DNA of 64,000 bases from Roseiflexus sp. RS-1 (lineage in GTDB: Bacteria > Chloroflexota > Chloroflexia > Chloroflexales > Roseiflexaceae): the NCBI RefSeq assembly GCF_000016665.1, contig NC_009523.1, forward strand, positions 5,455,501 to 5,519,500, read 5' to 3'. The position numbers were made by a program, and so were the translations under genes. The notes beneath the pieces were generated by a model. It did no database searches. It saw nothing but the letters and a program-made list of their open reading frames with translations, and had not been told where the DNA came from. Positions 52,486 to 60,743 of the stretch are shown piece by piece (the stretch's first letter is position 1; the number at the start of each line of letters is the position of its first letter).

Positions 52486-52559
52486 TGCCGGGTTGTGTAA
52501 TGGCAGCACGGCGGACTTTGGATCCGTCTGTCCAGGTTCGAATCCTGGCCCGGCAGCCA
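52486..52559 (+). tRNA. tRNA-Gln (anticodon TTG)
   Basis: 74 nucleotides, with encoded CCA. Acceptor TGCCGGG pairs with CCCGGCA; the anticodon stem GCGGA/TCCGT encloses loop CTTTGGA with anticodon TTG at 52518-52520; the T arm CCAGG-TTCGAAT-CCTGG is standard. Discriminator G before CCA. It lies between folD and the glmU-like gene, with its own promoter. Confidence 0.95.
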
Positions 52560-52590
52560 TGGCAGTGGGACGAGCGCAGGGGATCACCTT

Positions 52591-53655
52591 GTGGTCCCCT
52601 TCTTCACGACAGTGCGATTGGGAGTTGTTGTTCTTGCCGCCGGTGAAGGCACCCGTATGCGGTCGGCGCTGCCCAAAGTGCTGCACTCGCTCTGCGGTCG
52701 GCCACTGCTCGGACACATCCTGGCAGCGGTCGATATGCTGCAACCGGCAATCAGCGCAATCGTGCTCGCCCCGGATACGCTCGATACGGTGCGCGCTCGC
52801 TTTGGTGACCGGTATTGCTACGTCGTACAGGCTGACCGGCTTGGAACAGGGCACGCAACACTCCAGGCGCGCCCAATCCTGCGCCATCAGTGTGATGATG
52901 TGCTGGTGCTGGTTGGCGATGCGCCGCTGATCCGTAGCGCCACCCTGCAACGCCTCGTGGCGCTGCGCCGTGAACACGGCGCCCTGGTCGCCTTCCTGAG
53001 TTTTATCGCAGAACCGCCAACCGGGTATGGTCGGGTGGTGCGGAATGCGGAAGGTGATGTGACCGCCATTGTTGAAGAACGCGACGCCACCGACGCTCAA
53101 CGCGCCATCACCGAAGTCAACAGCGGAATCCTCTGCTTCGACGCCGAATGGATGTGGCCCGCGCTCGACCGTGTGCAGCGCAGCCCGGTGAAAGGCGAGT
53201 ATTACCTGACTGACCTGATCGCACTGGCAATTGCTGATGGCGGCGTTGGCGCGGTGCAGGCGCTCGTCGCAACCGACCCGACCGAAGCGTTCGGCGTGAA
53301 TGACCGCGTGCAACTGGCGCAGGCGGAACGTATTCTACGCGCACGACTGCTCGACACGCTGATGCGCAGCGGCGTGACCGTCGTCGATCCTGAGGCAACG
53401 TATGTGGATGTTGATGTGGTTGTTGGGCAGGATACGATGCTGCTGCCGGGAACAATGCTGCGCGGGGCGACCCGGGTAGGAACTGGCTGCATCATCGGTC
53501 CCCATACATCGCTGATCGATACGATCGTTGCTGATGGCGCACATGTGCGCTACACATTTGCTGAAAGAGTTGTGATACCGGCACAGGCTATCGTCGGTCC
53601 ATTTGCCCATCTACGTGGTGTGCAGGATGGCGCCGACACATTCTACCAGGCATAA
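52591..53655 (+). CDS. GlmU-like nucleotidyltransferase lacking the acetyltransferase domain
   Basis: 354 residues. VVVLAAGEGTRMRSALPKVL is the pyrophosphorylase signature; TGYGRVVRNAEGDVTAIVEE, NSGILCFD and KGEYYLTDLIALAIADGG follow. The last 100 residues begin a left-handed helix (TYVDVDVVVGQDTMLLPGTM) that stops after about five coils at GPFAHLRGVQDG. Full GlmU has about 455 residues and carries the acetyltransferase active site in the missing part. So it should make UDP-GlcNAc or a related sugar from the 1-phosphate only. GTG 52591 has AGGGGA upstream. It is followed by prs at six bases. Confidence 0.8.
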   Translation: MVPFFTTVRLGVVVLAAGEGTRMRSALPKVLHSLCGRPLLGHILAAVDMLQPAISAIVLAPDTLDTVRARFGDRYCYVVQADRLGTGHATLQARPILRHQCDDVLVLVGDAPLIRSATLQRLVALRREHGALVAFLSFIAEPPTGYGRVVRNAEGDVTAIVEERDATDAQRAITEVNSGILCFDAEWMWPALDRVQRSPVKGEYYLTDLIALAIADGGVGAVQALVATDPTEAFGVNDRVQLAQAERILRARLLDTLMRSGVTVVDPEATYVDVDVVVGQDTMLLPGTMLRGATRVGTGCIIGPHTSLIDTIVADGAHVRYTFAERVVIPAQAIVGPFAHLRGVQDGADTFYQA

Positions 53656-53660
53656 CACAT

Positions 53661-54599
53661 ATGGAAGGGCGTCTTCAGATCTTTAGCGGCAATGCGAACC
53701 GGCCCCTGGCGCAGGAGATTGCATCATACCTGAACATCAACCTCGGTCGCGCTACGGTCGGCACATTCAAAAACGGCGAAACGCGCGTCAAGGTCGAGGA
53801 GAATGTGCGCGGCTCCGATGTGTTCGTCGTCCAGCCAACCTGCACTCCGGTCAACCACAATCTGATGGAGCTGTTGCTCCTGATCGATGCATTGCGACGC
53901 GCGTCAGCAGCGCGGGTAACGGCGGTCATTCCCTACTACGGGTATGCCAAGCAGGAAAAGAAAACCACAGGGCGTGAGCCGATCTCGGCAAAACTGGTCG
54001 CCAACCTGATCCGCACCGCTGGCGCCGATCGAGTGCTGACGATGGATCTGCACGCGCCAGCGATCGAGGGGTTTTTCGATATTCCGGTCGATCATCTGCA
54101 GGCCGGTCCCATTCTCGCTGAGCATATTCGGAGCATGAACCTGCCGCGCCTGGTGGTGGTCTCTCCCGACGCTGGCGGCGTGGGGCGCGCCAACAGTTTT
54201 CGTGAGCGGATCGGCGCCGGGCTGGCGATCATTGCCAAGCAACGCCCGCAACCCGACGTGGCTGAGATGCTTGATATGGTCGGCGATGTGGAAGGAAAGA
54301 CGGCGGTGATCGTCGATGACATGATCTCAACCGGGGGAACGCTGGCAGAAGCGGCGCGCGCTTTGCGTGAACGTGGTGCGAATGCGGTGTACGCCTGCGC
54401 TACCCACGGCATCTTTGCCGGCGATGCGACTGAGATTATTGCCCGATCAACGCTGGTTGAAACGATCGTCACAAACACCATTCCACTCCCCGAAGGATGT
54501 CGTGAAGCGCGCATTCGCGCGATCAGCGTTGCGCCCCTGTTTGCCGAAGCCATCATGCGCATCCATAAGGATCTGTCGTTGAGCGCGCTGTTCTCGTGA
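53661..54599 (+). CDS. prs: Ribose-phosphate pyrophosphokinase
   Basis: 312 residues. RVTAVIPYYGYAKQEKKTTG, VLTMDLHAPAIEGFFDIPVD, VVVSPDAGGVGRANSFRERI and the PRPP loop VIVDDMISTGGTLAEAARAL are all canonical. It makes PRPP from ribose 5-phosphate and ATP. The glmU-prs order is common in bacteria. The PRPP-loop consensus is intact. ATG at 53661 follows the glmU-like stop by five bases. Confidence 0.96.
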   Translation: MEGRLQIFSGNANRPLAQEIASYLNINLGRATVGTFKNGETRVKVEENVRGSDVFVVQPTCTPVNHNLMELLLLIDALRRASAARVTAVIPYYGYAKQEKKTTGREPISAKLVANLIRTAGADRVLTMDLHAPAIEGFFDIPVDHLQAGPILAEHIRSMNLPRLVVVSPDAGGVGRANSFRERIGAGLAIIAKQRPQPDVAEMLDMVGDVEGKTAVIVDDMISTGGTLAEAARALRERGANAVYACATHGIFAGDATEIIARSTLVETIVTNTIPLPEGCREARIRAISVAPLFAEAIMRIHKDLSLSALFS

Positions 54600-54642
54600 G
54601 AAAACCCGACATCGCACGACCGCACGGTTGAGGATTGGCACG

Positions 54643-55962
54643 TTGGACGTTGAAACTGGCCTGGTTCTGGCAGGTATTATCGTCAGTCTCCTGCTCCTGG
54701 CATTCACGTCAGCGGTCGATGCTGCAATGACCGCGATTGGACGCCATCGTCTCGGGCTGCTTCACGAGAGCGACAGGCGGCGTGCGCAACTGATCGACCG
54801 CCTGCTTACCGAACCGTACCGCTTCAAAGCGACCATTCTGCTTCTCAACAGCGCTGCAACCATTGCTGCAACTGCGCTGCTGTTGCGCTTATGCGCCGGT
54901 CAACCGCTTCAGTGGCAGATCGCTGCGCTTGGCGGGTTGTTGTTCCTTATTCTGATCTTCGCCGAAGCATTGCCCAAGGCGCTGGCGATCAGCAATCCCA
55001 CCCATGCTGCGCAGGCGCTTGCCGGTCCGATGGCGCTCAGCGCCCGCGTGCTGGCGCCGTTGATCTGGGTGGTCGAACTGCTGACCCGCCCGTTCATCCG
55101 CGTCGCCAGCGGTCAGGCGGCGCCACAGATGCCGCTGGTGACCGAAGAAGAACTGCGTCTGCTGGTGAATGTCGGCGAAGAAGAGGGGTTGATCGAACCG
55201 GATGAGCGGGAAATGATCGAGGGCATCTTTTCCTTCGGCGATACAACCGTGCGCGAAGTGATGATCCCGCGGGTCGATATTGTCGCGCTCGAGGAAACGG
55301 CGTCCATCGATGAGGCGCTGAATGTGATCATCGCCAAAGGACATTCGCGTATTCCGGTGTACCGCGAGACCATCGATCATATTGTGGGGATTCTGTACGC
55401 CAAAGATCTGCTGCTCTGGTTGCGCTCCGGGCAGCGAGAGGCGTCAATAGGATCACTGCTGCGAACCGCGCATTTCGTCCCCGATACGATGAAAGTCGAT
55501 GCCCTGCTCAAGGATTTGCAAGCGCGCAAAGTGCACCTGGCGATCGTCGTCGATGAGTATGGCGGCACCGCCGGGCTGGTTACCATCGAAGATGTGATCG
55601 AAGAGATCGTCGGGGAAATTCAGGATGAGTACGACGTCGATGAGCAACCGATCACAGAACTTGGCGCTGGCGATCTGGAGGTGGATGCACGCGTTCCGAT
55701 TGATGACATTAATGACCTGACCGGTCTGCGCCTGACGTCGGAAGAGTCGGATCGGATCGGCGGGATCGTGTTCGAGCGCCTGGGTCGCGTGCCGAAGGTT
55801 GGCGACACGGTGCATCTGGATGGCGATGTGACCATCACGGTGCTTTCGATGGATGGGTTACGCCTGCGGCGACTGCGCCTGCAGTACCGTTTACCGCAGG
55901 AAAACGAAGTTCACGCTGTGCGCGACAATGAGGATCAGGAACATGCACACCCTGACACCTGA
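54643..55962 (+). CDS. CNNM/CBS-domain protein (HlyC/CorC family)
   Basis: About 439 residues. Three or four helices of the CNNM/DUF21 domain (residues 1-130: LVLAGIIVSLLLLAFTSAVD), then EEGLIEPDEREMIEGIFSFG and a CBS pair (REVMIPRVDIVALEETASID, HSRIPVYRETIDHIVGILYA), then the CorC_HlyC transport-associated domain (DEYDVDEQPITELGAGDLEV). Relatives transport or regulate Mg2+/Co2+ or other cations. TTG 54643 is preferred since AGGA lies eight bases upstream. It overlaps cdd by 20 bases. Confidence 0.85.
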   Translation: MDVETGLVLAGIIVSLLLLAFTSAVDAAMTAIGRHRLGLLHESDRRRAQLIDRLLTEPYRFKATILLLNSAATIAATALLLRLCAGQPLQWQIAALGGLLFLILIFAEALPKALAISNPTHAAQALAGPMALSARVLAPLIWVVELLTRPFIRVASGQAAPQMPLVTEEELRLLVNVGEEEGLIEPDEREMIEGIFSFGDTTVREVMIPRVDIVALEETASIDEALNVIIAKGHSRIPVYRETIDHIVGILYAKDLLLWLRSGQREASIGSLLRTAHFVPDTMKVDALLKDLQARKVHLAIVVDEYGGTAGLVTIEDVIEEIVGEIQDEYDVDEQPITELGAGDLEVDARVPIDDINDLTGLRLTSEESDRIGGIVFERLGRVPKVGDTVHLDGDVTITVLSMDGLRLRRLRLQYRLPQENEVHAVRDNEDQEHAHPDT

Positions 55963-56353
55963 TCTTGCCGATCTCCTCGCTGTCGCTGCCGCTGCGCGCC
56001 AACGGGCGTACTGCCCATATTCACGGTTCGCCGTTGGCGCTGCGGCGCTGACGGCGTCGGGAGTGACGTTTCCCGGATGCAACATCGAAAACGCTGCGTA
56101 CCCATCGACGATCTGCGCCGAACGGGTGGCGTTGTTCAACGCCTACGCTGCTGGCGAACGCGAGATTGTCGCGCTGGCAGTGATCGCCGACACGCCTGGA
56201 CCGGTGAGTCCCTGTGGCGGGTGCCGTCAGGTCATCTTCGAACTTGCGCCGCGCGCCATTGTGGTCATGGCAAACCTGCGCGGCGCGTGGCGCGTGGCAT
56301 TGATCGGCGAGTTGCTGCCTGATGGATTCTCCTCTGCCAGTTTCGACGAGTAA
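55943..56353 (+). CDS. cdd: Cytidine deaminase
   Basis: 136 residues. The zinc and catalytic motifs are NIENAAYPSTICAERVALFN (Cys-Ala-Glu) and SPCGGCRQVIFE (Pro-Cys-x-x-Cys); YCPYSRFAVGAAALTASG lies near the start. It deaminates cytidine and deoxycytidine in pyrimidine salvage. The start overlaps the end of the CNNM/CBS gene, so the two are co-translated. Length is typical of the homotetrameric type. Confidence 0.93.
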   Translation: MHTLTPDLADLLAVAAAARQRAYCPYSRFAVGAAALTASGVTFPGCNIENAAYPSTICAERVALFNAYAAGEREIVALAVIADTPGPVSPCGGCRQVIFELAPRAIVVMANLRGAWRVALIGELLPDGFSSASFDE

Positions 56354-56360
56354 CCTGCTG

Positions 56361-58859
56361 TTACTGTAAGCCGGTCACCAACCCGGCATACTTCTCCGCC
56401 AGCACCCGCGCCTGTTCATCGCTGCTGCCTTCGGCAATGACGTGAAAGAAGGGACCATCGGGATCGGGCAGGATCAAGACCCACTCATCGCCAAGATCGA
56501 TTTTTACGCCATCAACCTGATCGAGTTTGCGATCCTGATACTGCTGGTTCAAAATGCGCATGACCTTGCCCTTGAACTCCCAGCGGCAGGGAACGCGCGC
56601 CTGGCTCATGAAATAGTGCGGCAGATCGCGCACGATCTCCGACAGACGCACCTGTTGCAGCGCCAGCAACTCTACGATCTTGACGATGGCGAACATACCG
56701 TCGGCAATGGGGTAGAACGAGGGGAAGATCAGGTTGCCGGCGCCATCGCCGAGCAATAACATGTCGCGATGAGCGGCTGCCGTTCTCATCAGCGCGCCAA
56801 GCGTGGCGCGGGTGCGCACGATCTGACCGCCGTAGCGGGCTGCTATGACTTCAAATGCGCGTGGCGCCGTCACCGGCACTGCAACAGCGCCGCCGCCGTT
56901 GACCGCCATTGCCAGCGCGGTAACCGCCGCCAGCGCCTGCATCCCTGGCAGGCGTCGTCCGGTGTCGTCTACCAGGAAGAGTTTCTCGCCGCCTGCATCG
57001 AGCCGGGCGCCCAGTGACGCTTCGAGCACCGGCGTGATGCGCGCCAGCCGTTCCATGCCCGCCTCGAACTGTTGCGGCGTCTGGAAGAGCAGTTGCGCAT
57101 CGAGGTTGGCATTCAGTTCGACCGCTTCGATGTGCAGGCGACGGAGAATCGCTGGCAGGAAGTTTGACGTGTTCGCGTTGGCGTAATCGATCACCAGTTG
57201 AAAATTGCGCGCAATGCTGGCAAGCGCATCAGGACGCAACGCGCCAAGGAACATGTCGGTGTAGATCTGATTGATATGCTCAACCTCGTTGATGCGCCCA
57301 ATTTCGTCGAGATAGACCCGCCGGTAATCTTCACGGAAAAAGATCCCTTCGATCTTGCGCTCGGTGGCGGTATCAATATCAAGACCATCGGCATCGAAAA
57401 ACTTGATATCTACGACGCGATTATCGAGTGGCGACAGGCGAACGTGAACGCCGCCAGCAGCATTGATCGCCTTCGTGATGACACGTGCGACCGGCAGCGG
57501 CACATCGTGCAATTCGGCGACGTGTACCCCGGCGGACGGCAGTCCAGCGACCAATCCACGCTTAATCATGCGCGGCGTGTAGTGCGTATCGCGACTGGTC
57601 GTCACCACGGCGCCACGTGGCAGCGTAGCGCCGAAGGCGGCGCCGAGCCGCGCGCCGAACTCCGGCGTCAGGTCGATATTGACCAGCCCCGATATTCCTG
57701 ACCGACCGAACAGTACGCGACGTCCCTGCGACCCCCAGATGATGCTGGAACTGATTGTTGCGCCTTCCTCAACTTCTTTGCTGGGCCAGATTTTGACGTT
57801 TGCACCGATAACCGCACCAGCATTGATAATCGTCTGGTCGCCAACCACCGACCCCTCAAACAGTACGGCGCGGCTTTTGATATTGCACTGCCGCATCACG
57901 ATGGCGCCGCGCAGTTCAGCGCGTTCGCCGATGTACGAGTTGCGCCAGATGATCGACCGATCAATCGTTGCGCGTGTGTCGATAATGGTATAGTCACGAA
58001 TAGCCGAAGGACCGTGGATGATGACGCCGCCCTTGATCTTGACGCCATGCCCCAGGAACACCGGGCCGTGGAACTGTGCGTCGGGCGCGATCTCCACATC
58101 CCCCTCAACCCATACCTCATCGAAGATGCGTTCGCCGACGCGCGGCAGATTGACCCTGCCCTGCATATAGTCGCGGCTGGCGCGCATGTATTCTTCAATG
58201 GTGCCGATGTCCGTCCAGTATCCCTCGGCGACATAGCCGATCGGAATATTGCCGCTGCGCAACATCCTGGGAAAGACATCCTTCGACCAGTCGGTGAATG
58301 CACCTTTTTCGATATAGCGGAAAATCTCCGGAGTGACGACATAGACGCCGGTATTGACCGTATCAGAAAAAACCTCGCCCCAACTCGGCTTTTCGAGAAA
58401 CTGACGCACATACCCGCGTTCATCCACCACCACGACGCCATAATCGAGCGGATTGGGCACGCGGGTCAGGGTAATGGTCGCAGTAGCGCCATTGCTGCGA
58501 TGAAATTCGATGATTTTACTCAGATCGAAATCGGTCAGCGCATCGCCGGATATGACCAGAAAAGGCTCGCGGAGAAGACGTTCGGCATTCTTGACGCTGC
58601 CAGCTGTGCCAAGCGGCTGTTCTTCGAGCGAATACTCGATATGTACGCCATATGCCGATCCATCGCCAAAATGATCCTGAATAACATTTGCCAGATATTG
58701 AACGGTCATCACAATTTCAGTGATGCCGTGCCGTTTCAACAACTCGATGATATGTGCCAGAACATGGCGATCAACAATGGGCACCATGGGTTTCGGGCGG
58801 TTGATTGTGAGCGGGCGCAAACGCGATCCCTCACCGCCAGCCATGACCACAGCCTTCAT
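56361..58859 (-). CDS. Mannose-1-phosphate guanylyltransferase fused to a phosphomannomutase-like part
   Basis: 832 residues. Residues 1-230 are a nucleotidyltransferase: [40 protein letters not shown] and [17 protein letters not shown]. Residues 240-370 are a left-handed helix ([20 protein letters not shown]). The rest has the phosphohexomutase layout, from [20 protein letters not shown] onward, but the active-site TASHNP loop reads [10 protein letters not shown], keeping only the serine. It likely makes GDP-mannose; mutase activity is doubtful. ATG 58859 is chosen; longer frames enter heptamer DNA. It converges with cdd, seven bases apart. Extended -10 at 58902-58910. Confidence 0.82.
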   Translation of the reverse strand: MKAVVMAGGEGSRLRPLTINRPKPMVPIVDRHVLAHIIELLKRHGITEIVMTVQYLANVIQDHFGDGSAYGVHIEYSLEEQPLGTAGSVKNAERLLREPFLVISGDALTDFDLSKIIEFHRSNGATATITLTRVPNPLDYGVVVVDERGYVRQFLEKPSWGEVFSDTVNTGVYVVTPEIFRYIEKGAFTDWSKDVFPRMLRSGNIPIGYVAEGYWTDIGTIEEYMRASRDYMQGRVNLPRVGERIFDEVWVEGDVEIAPDAQFHGPVFLGHGVKIKGGVIIHGPSAIRDYTIIDTRATIDRSIIWRNSYIGERAELRGAIVMRQCNIKSRAVLFEGSVVGDQTIINAGAVIGANVKIWPSKEVEEGATISSSIIWGSQGRRVLFGRSGISGLVNIDLTPEFGARLGAAFGATLPRGAVVTTSRDTHYTPRMIKRGLVAGLPSAGVHVAELHDVPLPVARVITKAINAAGGVHVRLSPLDNRVVDIKFFDADGLDIDTATERKIEGIFFREDYRRVYLDEIGRINEVEHINQIYTDMFLGALRPDALASIARNFQLVIDYANANTSNFLPAILRRLHIEAVELNANLDAQLLFQTPQQFEAGMERLARITPVLEASLGARLDAGGEKLFLVDDTGRRLPGMQALAAVTALAMAVNGGGAVAVPVTAPRAFEVIAARYGGQIVRTRATLGALMRTAAAHRDMLLLGDGAGNLIFPSFYPIADGMFAIVKIVELLALQQVRLSEIVRDLPHYFMSQARVPCRWEFKGKVMRILNQQYQDRKLDQVDGVKIDLGDEWVLILPDPDGPFFHVIAEGSSDEQARVLAEKYAGLVTGLQ

Positions 58860-58901
58860 CGACGACCTCGCCTTTGATGTGCCGGTTTTGTGCATGGCAT
58901 C

Positions 58902-58910
58902 AGTATAGCA
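58902..58910 (-). promoter_or_regulatory. Extended -10 promoter of the GDP-mannose gene
   Basis: Minus strand TGC (58910-58908) followed by TATACT (58907-58902), 43 bases before the ATG. The expected -35 would fall inside the heptamer array that starts at 58930. Confidence 0.5.
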
Positions 58911-58929
58911 TGGGGATGTGCTGCAAACC

Positions 58930-59062
58930 AGAACCGGGGACCGAGAACTGAGAACTGAGAACCAGGAACTGAGAACTGAGAACCGGGAACCAAAAACTGA
59001 GAACTGAGAATTGAGAATTGAGAACTGAGGACTGAGAACTGAGAATTGAGAATTGAGAATTG
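58930..59062. repeat. Nineteen tandem AGAACTG heptamers
   Basis: 19 consecutive 7-bp units with consensus AGAACTG and variants AGAATTG, AGAACCG and GGAACCA. The phase is never lost across 133 bases. The array separates the promoter of the GDP-mannose gene from the phasin-like gene end at 59135. Confidence 0.95.
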
Positions 59063-59134
59063 ACACAGAAACCGGGAGTGCGACAGCGCCTCCCGGTTTC
59101 CGGTTGTTCGTACTGATTTGGCGTCAGACTTCGG

Positions 59135-59524
59135 TTATCCCTGGCTCTTCCGCAGTTCCTCAACGCGCGCGGCCAGTTGCGCGATCTTCTCGCTCAGTTC
59201 ATCGATATCGCGCTTGGACGGAATGTTCAACCGGTTGAGAAACTCCTCCATCCCCTGCTCGACCCGGTCGCTCACCTTCTCCACCTGCGGGCGATTGGCG
59301 GTCAGACGCTGCTGCATTTCGTGCAGCAACTTCTCGGCGTCTTTCTGTGCGAGTTCGCCGCGCTCCACAAGTTTCTTGACGAATGCTTCGACTTCATCAA
59401 AGGTCATAGCGACGGCGCCAAAGCTGGCGAGCAACAACCGACGCATGCCATCGATGATCCACTTGTTGGCGCCAGGGGCGCTCTCCTCGACTTCGGTGAC
59501 TTTGACTTCGACTTCCTCGGTCAT
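59135..59524 (-). CDS. Phasin-family (PHA granule-associated) protein
   Basis: 129 residues, helical: GANKWIIDGMRRLLLASFGA, VAMTFDEVEAFVKKLVERGE, LAQKDAEKLLHEMQQRL and a C-terminal coiled coil DIDELSEKIAQLAARVEELR. This matches the PhaI/PhaF N-terminal phasin pattern without the basic AAKP tail. Phasins cover polyhydroxyalkanoate granules and affect their size. ATG 59524 is preceded by AGGAGG. An extended -10 and a perfect palindrome lie upstream. It complements the PHA genes at 7.4-9.9 kb. Confidence 0.75.
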   Translation of the reverse strand: MTEEVEVKVTEVEESAPGANKWIIDGMRRLLLASFGAVAMTFDEVEAFVKKLVERGELAQKDAEKLLHEMQQRLTANRPQVEKVSDRVEQGMEEFLNRLNIPSKRDIDELSEKIAQLAARVEELRKSQG

Positions 59525-59580
59525 GGGTGACCTCCTGCTGCTACGATATGTTCACGAAGGATCATGTCGCGTCCCACGCT

Positions 59581-59613
59581 CATAACGCACTGCGTTATGG
59601 CTGTAGTATAGCA
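59581..59613 (-). promoter_or_regulatory. Promoter and palindromic operator of the phasin-like gene
   Basis: Minus strand TGC (59613-59611) and TATACT (59610-59605) give an extended -10. CATAACGCAcTGCGTTATG (59581-59599), a perfect 9+1+9 palindrome, starts just downstream of it and covers the predicted transcription start. A dimeric repressor bound here would block initiation. Confidence 0.6.
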
Positions 59614-59711
59614 CCATGATGGAAGGAAGTCAAGCGACATGCTCCTCTCTGTCATTGTAGCAGAAATATCGCGCCGGTACCGGCGCAGCATTCAAAAGGA
59701 ACATCGGTATT

Positions 59712-60638
59712 ATGCAACCCCAACCCCACACCGGTTATACGCTCAGTGCGCTCGCAGCGGTCGTCTGGGCATCGACAGCGCCTGGTCTGGCGTACCTCAT
59801 GACACAGTATGCAACTCCTGGTTTGACGCTGGCGCTCTGGCGCGATCTGCTGATCGCGCTGGTTTGCGGCGGCGGGCTTCTGGCATTCCGTCCTTCGCTC
59901 TTGCATATCGGCAGGCGCGCCGTCGGACATCTTGCGTTGACCGGGATGGTCTCCATCGGCATCTACCACGCTCTCTGGCTCTGGTCGGTGACTCTGAACG
60001 GTGCGGCGATTGCCGTTGTGTTGATCTACACCTATCCCGCATTTGTCACGCTTGGCGCGTGGGCGCTGTTTCGCGAACCGATCAAGAAGGTGCATCTGGC
60101 AGCGCTGGCGCTGGCGCTGGCAGGGTGCGCGCTCGTTGTCCGCGCGTATGATCCTGCGATCCTGCGGATCAGCTGGCTGGGCGCGATGGTCGGCTTGCTG
60201 ACTGCGCTGACCCATACCGTCTATGTGCTGGTTGGTCAGCGCAATGCACCGTCCATCAGTCCGTGGGCGACACTGGCATATACGATGACCTTCGGCTCGC
60301 TCACGCTCCTGGCGCTGGCGCTGGCAGCCGATCAACTCGCTCCAATGACGCGATCGTATATCTGGGCAATCGAGACCCCGGCAGCCTGGGCGATCCTGGC
60401 AATCATTGCTATCGGTCCAACCCTTGGCGGGTATGCGCTGTTCACCCTTTCGTTGCGTCACATTCCAGGGAAGGTCGCCGGACTGATCTCAGTGATCGAA
60501 GCGCCGGTTGCGACACTCATCGCCGTCACATTGCTCGGCGAGCGCCTCGAAGCTCTGCAAATCGCAGGGATGGGCATGATCCTGGTTGCCGTTGTTCTGC
60601 CGCGACTGGTGGCGCAGATTGAAGGCGCGCCACAATAA
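59712..60638 (+). CDS. DMT-superfamily transporter (EamA)
   Basis: 308 residues in two EamA repeats of five helices each. SALAAVVWASTAPGLAYLMT, LWRDLLIALVCGGGLLAF and LWSVTLNGAAIAVVLIYTYP form the first; SWLGAMVGLLTALTHTVYVL and SLRHIPGKVAGLISVIEAPV with ATLIAVTLLGERLEALQIAG the second. Members export amino acids or other metabolites; substrate unknown. The unit ends with a symmetric hairpin at 60702. Confidence 0.85.
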   Translation: MQPQPHTGYTLSALAAVVWASTAPGLAYLMTQYATPGLTLALWRDLLIALVCGGGLLAFRPSLLHIGRRAVGHLALTGMVSIGIYHALWLWSVTLNGAAIAVVLIYTYPAFVTLGAWALFREPIKKVHLAALALALAGCALVVRAYDPAILRISWLGAMVGLLTALTHTVYVLVGQRNAPSISPWATLAYTMTFGSLTLLALALAADQLAPMTRSYIWAIETPAAWAILAIIAIGPTLGGYALFTLSLRHIPGKVAGLISVIEAPVATLIAVTLLGERLEALQIAGMGMILVAVVLPRLVAQIEGAPQ

Positions 60639-60701
60639 ACAGGAGGACATTTCGGATGGCAGGTGGAAGCGAGCGGACGGCGAGCAGCGTCTGGTTCTCT
60701 G

Positions 60702-60737
60702 TTCCTGGTTCTTCGGCATACTCCGAAGAACCAGGAA
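60702..60737. terminator. Bidirectional hairpin between convergent EamA and GGDEF genes
   Basis: TTCCTGGTTCTTCGG (60702-60716), loop CATACT, CCGAAGAACCAGGAA (60723-60737): a perfect 15-bp stem in the 105-base gap between two convergent genes. It lacks a T run but is very stable. Confidence 0.7.
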
Positions 60738-60743
60738 GATAGC

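Noticed and set aside
51424-53313. Long minus-strand open frame opposite folD and the glmU-like gene
   Set aside because: It is antisense to two clear genes and crosses a tRNA; composition is shadow coding with no family.
58860-59066. 69-residue extension of the GDP-mannose enzyme
   Set aside because: It is translated heptamer DNA (repeated SQFSVL-type residues) and includes the extended -10 promoter.
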